Part shown: positions 3,683 through 6,251 of the stretch, one piece after another
Position numbering within the stretch: the first letter of the stretch is position 1
Layout: each line of letters opens with the position of its first letter
Assembly (NCBI GenBank): GCA_035760645.1
Contig: DASTSO010000131.1
Coordinates: 1-6,251, forward strand
Source: DASSTY01 sp035760645
Lineage (GTDB): Bacteria > Gemmatimonadota > Gemmatimonadetes > Gemmatimonadales > GWC2-71-9
DNA: 6,251 bases
Direction of reading: 5' to 3'
The notes under the pieces: generated by a model
Database searches by the model: none
Told to the model about the DNA's origin: nothing
The model's input: only the letters and a program-made list of their open reading frames with translations
Program-made: the position numbers and the translations under genes

Positions 3683-6251
3683 ACCCTGGCCATGCCCCGT
3701 CCGCTCGCGCGGATCGCCGGCGCCCTCCTCGGAGCGGCGCTGGCGGGCATGGTCGTGCCCGCCGACCGGGCGGTGGCGCAGACGGCGCGCACCACTCCGG
3801 TCGTCAATCGGGCGGCGGTGGCGTACGTGGACGGTGACGGCCTCTCCGGCGGCGACGCAGCGACGGTGACCGTCACCGTCACCCACCAGGCGGGGGTGAC
3901 GCTCGCGTCGCCCCTCGCCGTGAGCGCGGGCGCGGGGACGCAGGTGGTCCTCGCGCACACGCTCACCAACACCGGCACCGACGCCGACCCCATCGTCCTC
4001 CAGGCGACGGGGCCGGCGGGGTGGCCCTTCCTCATCTATCGGGACAGCGACGGCAGCGGCACGCTCACCGCCGCCGACACGCCGGTGGCCGCGCCGCTCG
4101 CGCTCGCCGCCGGGCAGTCGGCCGCGCTGCTCGTCGTGACCACGGTGCCCGCCGGCACGCCGGCCGGGGCCGTTTCGATCATGCTGCGCGCGACGAGCGG
4201 GGTGGACGCCGCCGCCGTCGCGACGCTCACCGACCAGGTCACCGTGACGGCGACGCCCACGGGCACGCCGGGTGCCACGGTCACCAAGGTCGTCGACCGC
4301 GCGCACGCCGCCGCGGGCGACACGCTGCACTACACCATCTCCTTCGCCGGCACGGGGGACGCGCCGACCCCGGCGGCGACGCTCGCCGACCCGCTCCCCG
4401 CCGGGCTCGCCTACGTCCCGGGCTCGCTGCGGCTCGGCGCCGCCGCGCTCACCGACGCGGCCGACGCCGACGCGGGCACCGTCACGACCGACGATGCCGG
4501 TCGCGCGACGGTGCAGGTGACGCTCGGCCCGATCGCGCCGGGGGCGACAGGCACGGTCACCTTCGCCGCCGTCCTGCAGCGCGGCGCCGCCGGGGCGCTC
4601 ACGAACGTCGCCGCGCTCTCGTGGGGCGACACGACGATCGCCTCGACGCCTGCCGCGACCGGCGTGGCGATGCCCGAGCTCACGCTCGCCAAGAGCGTGG
4701 TGGGCCGCGACAGCGTGCGGGTCGGCGGCGAGGTGCGCTTCGAGCTCCGCTACGGCAACGCGTCCACGAGCGCGACCGCGACGGGCGTGGCGCTCGTCGA
4801 CACGCTCCCGGCCGAGCTCGCCTTCGTTTCGGCCGAGGGCTCACCGACCGTGGCGGGGCAGGTGGTCACCTGGACCCTCGGCGACGTCGCGCCGGGCGCC
4901 TCGGGCACGTTCGCGCTCGTCACGCGCGCCGTCGCGGCGCCGGCGGCGGGCGGCGGGGTCGTCAACCACGCGATGCTCGAAGGCTCGAATGCGTCGTCGG
5001 CCGCCGCCACCGCGCAGCCGCTCACCGTGCGCGCCTTCCGCGGCGACGAGCTCTCGCTCGCGAAGACCGCCGGGCTCCTCCAGGCGGGACTCGGCGACGC
5101 CGTGCCGTATGCCCTCACGCTCAGGAACACCGGGACGACGGCGCTCGCCGGCATCGTCGTCCGCGACCGCCTCCCCGAGGGACTCCGCTACCTCCCCGAC
5201 GCGACCGTCGGCGCCGACTCGACGCGGGTCGGCGGCCCGAACGGCACCGAGCTCACCTTCTTTGTCGCGGCGCCGCTCGCGCCGGGCGCGACGCAGGTGG
5301 TGCGCTACGCCGCGATGGTCGCGAGCGCGGGCCGCGGCAACAGCTTCACGAACGTTGCCATCGCCGAGGCGGAGGACGGCACGGTGCGGTCGGACTCCGC
5401 GCGGGCCGAGGTGCAGCGACGGCGCGGCTTCGCGATGCAGGGGAAGACGCTCATCGGCAAGGTCTGGCTCGACCGCGACGGCGACGGCCGCCAGCACGGC
5501 GACGAGCCGGGGATCGCGGGCGTGCGCATCATCAGCGCCGACGGCCAGATCGTCACCACCGACAAGGAAGGGCGCTACTCCTTCCGCGACCTCCCGCCGA
5601 GCACGCAGGCGCTCCGGCTCGATCCCCGCGGCGTCCCGGCGGGGCTCATGCTCGCGAAGCCCGGGGACGAGGTCGTCGTCGTGCGCGCCGACGGGTGGAC
5701 CACGCCGCGCGTGGACTTCCGCCTCGTGCTGCGCCCGCTCCCGCAGGTCGCCTCGACGACGGTGCCCGACGTGGGCGCGTTGCCGCCGGTGCTCGATGCG
5801 GCGCTGATGCCGCCGACGGACAGCGCCGCTCACGCCGCGCCCGCGACCGAGACCGTCGCCGCGCCCGCCGCGCCGGCCGACAGCACCGCGCCGCGCTGGA
5901 TCTCGGCCGCGACGCTCCTCGGCACCACGGCGTCGGCCGCGCCGGCCGTCGCCCCCGCGAGGCCCGCCGTGCGGATCACCAGCCCCGGCGAGGGGAGCGT
6001 CATCGGGACCAACAAGGTCTACGTCGGCGTGCAGGGCGAGCCCGGCTCCGAGGTCACCCTCTACGACGGGGGGGAGAAGATCGCCCAGGCGACGCTGCGG
6101 CCCGACGGCCGCGCGGACTTCGTCGCCGTCGAGCTCACCGAGGGCGACCACGTCCTGCGCACCACGATGAGGACCCCGGACGGCCGCGAGGAGTGGAACG
6201 ACGTCTTCGTCCACCGCTCGGGCGCGCCCAACTGGCTCGAGCTCGCCGGCG
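3680..6251 (+). CDS. Large exported DUF11/SdrD_B/Ig repeat surface protein, 3'-truncated
   Basis: The frame is open from ATG 3680 to the window end, giving 857 complete codons with no stop. Residues 1-33 form a signal peptide (Arg at 7 and 11, Ala/Leu/Gly core, probable cut AVA before Q34). Residues 38-67 hold a 'PVVNRAAVAYVDGDG' segment ending 'ATVTVTV'. Residues 70-190 form an Ig/NEW3-like module with an EF-hand-like loop at D122-D133. Three DUF11 repeats follow at about 199-320 ('ADPLPAGLAYVPGS'), 332-450 ('VDTLPAELAFVSAEG') and 455-580 ('RDRLPEGLRYLPDA'). Residues 590-665 form an SdrD_B-like domain with 'GKVWLDRDGDG', 'GDEPGIAGVRI' and 'TDKEGRYSFRDLPP'. Residues 690-764 form an Ala/Pro/Thr-rich linker, and 764-845 form another Ig-like domain ('VRITSPGEGSVIG'). 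No cysteine is seen. The protein is probably a very large surface or outer-membrane-linked adhesin-like protein and the largest component of the operon. Its C-terminus, which would show whether it is anchored (for example by a beta-barrel), is not in the window. Confidence 0.93.
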   Translation, partial: MTLAMPRPLARIAGALLGAALAGMVVPADRAVAQTARTTPVVNRAAVAYVDGDGLSGGDAATVTVTVTHQAGVTLASPLAVSAGAGTQVVLAHTLTNTGTDADPIVLQATGPAGWPFLIYRDSDGSGTLTAADTPVAAPLALAAGQSAALLVVTTVPAGTPAGAVSIMLRATSGVDAAAVATLTDQVTVTATPTGTPGATVTKVVDRAHAAAGDTLHYTISFAGTGDAPTPAATLADPLPAGLAYVPGSLRLGAAALTDAADADAGTVTTDDAGRATVQVTLGPIAPGATGTVTFAAVLQRGAAGALTNVAALSWGDTTIASTPAATGVAMPELTLAKSVVGRDSVRVGGEVRFELRYGNASTSATATGVALVDTLPAELAFVSAEGSPTVAGQVVTWTLGDVAPGASGTFALVTRAVAAPAAGGGVVNHAMLEGSNASSAAATAQPLTVRAFRGDELSLAKTAGLLQAGLGDAVPYALTLRNTGTTALAGIVVRDRLPEGLRYLPDATVGADSTRVGGPNGTELTFFVAAPLAPGATQVVRYAAMVASAGRGNSFTNVAIAEAEDGTVRSDSARAEVQRRRGFAMQGKTLIGKVWLDRDGDGRQHGDEPGIAGVRIISADGQIVTTDKEGRYSFRDLPPSTQALRLDPRGVPAGLMLAKPGDEVVVVRADGWTTPRVDFRLVLRPLPQVASTTVPDVGALPPVLDAALMPPTDSAAHAAPATETVAAPAAPADSTAPRWISAATLLGTTASAAPAVAPARPAVRITSPGEGSVIGTNKVYVGVQGEPGSEVTLYDGGEKIAQATLRPDGRADFVAVELTEGDHVLRTTMRTPDGREEWNDVFVHRSGAPNWLELAG
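4043..4078 (+). other. EF-hand-like calcium loop in gene 4, site 1
   Basis: Residues 122-133 read DSDGSGTLTAAD, with Asp at loop positions 1, 3 and 12, Ser at 5 and the required Gly at 6. This matches the canonical 12-residue EF-hand or dockerin calcium loop. It sits in the first Ig-like module, between predicted strands. Calcium binding is inferred from the pattern only. Confidence 0.6.
5471..5506 (+). other. EF-hand-like calcium loop in gene 4, site 2 (SdrD_B)
   Basis: Residues 598-609 read DRDGDGRQHGDE, with Asp at loop positions 1, 3 and 5, Gly at 6 and Glu at 12. This is the acidic calcium-binding loop typical of SdrD_B-type domains, where calcium stiffens the surface stalk. It is followed by the usual 'GIAGVRI' and 'DKEGRYSF' signatures of the same fold. 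Confidence 0.7.
5747..5971 (+). other. Ala/Pro/Thr-rich low-complexity linker in gene 4
   Basis: Residues from about 690 to 764 are dominated by Ala, Pro, Thr, Ser and Val with few charged or aromatic residues. The stretch separates the SdrD_B-like domain from the next Ig-like domain. It is probably an extended, flexible spacer. Base composition remains like the rest of the gene, so it does not look like an insertion. Confidence 0.6.

Noticed and set aside
2308..3837. Plus-strand open frame of 509 codons over genes 2-4
   Set aside because: It crosses three genes in another frame, is Arg/Gly/His-rich, and ignores the signal peptides and stop-start junctions of the real genes.
3865..3885. Palindromic GGTGACCGTCACC-like sequence as an operator
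   Set aside because: It lies inside coding sequence for alternating Thr-Val residues, which creates such symmetry by itself. It has no loop and no promoter nearby.
2447..4330. Long minus-strand open frame (627 codons) across genes 3 and 4
   Set aside because: It is antisense to two well-supported genes. The translation is an Arg/Gly/His-rich low-complexity string without a domain, as expected from a GC-rich strand shadow.
6068..6074. Run of seven G as a possible slippage or phase-variation tract
   Set aside because: The reading frame continues sensibly on both sides, and a run of seven G is unremarkable at this GC content.
4841..6214. Minus-strand open frame of 457 codons
   Set aside because: It lies wholly antisense to the open frame of gene 4, which has clear DUF11 and SdrD_B signatures. 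The composition is Arg/Ala/Gly-rich with no fold signature.

Overview
The window is very GC-rich (roughly 70% by eye), and every real gene is on the + strand. Codon choice is strongly C/G-ending. The visible N-termini are classical Sec-type signal peptides ending in Ala-x-Ala followed by Gln. This fits a GC-rich, probably diderm bacterium. The 'RAQ' style of signal-peptide end is common in Gemmatimonadota, but that assignment is an impression and not proven here. No RNA genes, transposases, CRISPR arrays or tRNAs were seen.

Layout: (1) 1-1818 is the 3' part of a large gene for an exported multi-domain beta-sandwich protein, whose start lies outside the window. (2) 1859-2425 is a complete small gene for a secreted single-DUF11 protein of 188 aa. 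(3) 2462-3679 is a complete gene for a 405-aa secreted protein with two Ig-like modules and a C-terminal DUF11 module. (4) 3680 to beyond 6251 is the 5' part of a very large gene with a signal peptide, an Ig-like module with an EF-hand-like loop, three DUF11 repeats, an SdrD_B-like domain, an Ala/Pro-rich linker and a further Ig-like domain. Gaps are 40, 36 and 0 nt, so the four genes very probably form one operon. No promoter is visible inside it.

All four products appear to be exported and are built almost wholly from beta-sandwich repeats of the DUF11/NEW3-like type seen in bacterial surface and adhesion proteins. No enzyme, transporter or regulator is present. The likeliest joint role is a cell-surface or extracellular assembly such as an adhesin, filament or S-layer-like coat. 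In that picture the long gene-4 product would be the large or anchored component and genes 1-3 would be smaller subunits. This is inference from domain content only.

Two points deserve attention. First, the last 216 residues of genes 1 and 3 are clearly paralogous. Second, all three complete C-terminal DUF11 domains stop before the usual last strands of the fold, while the mature N-termini of genes 3 and 4 begin with a segment that looks like exactly those missing strands. This suggests either strand exchange between subunits or a shared linker design.
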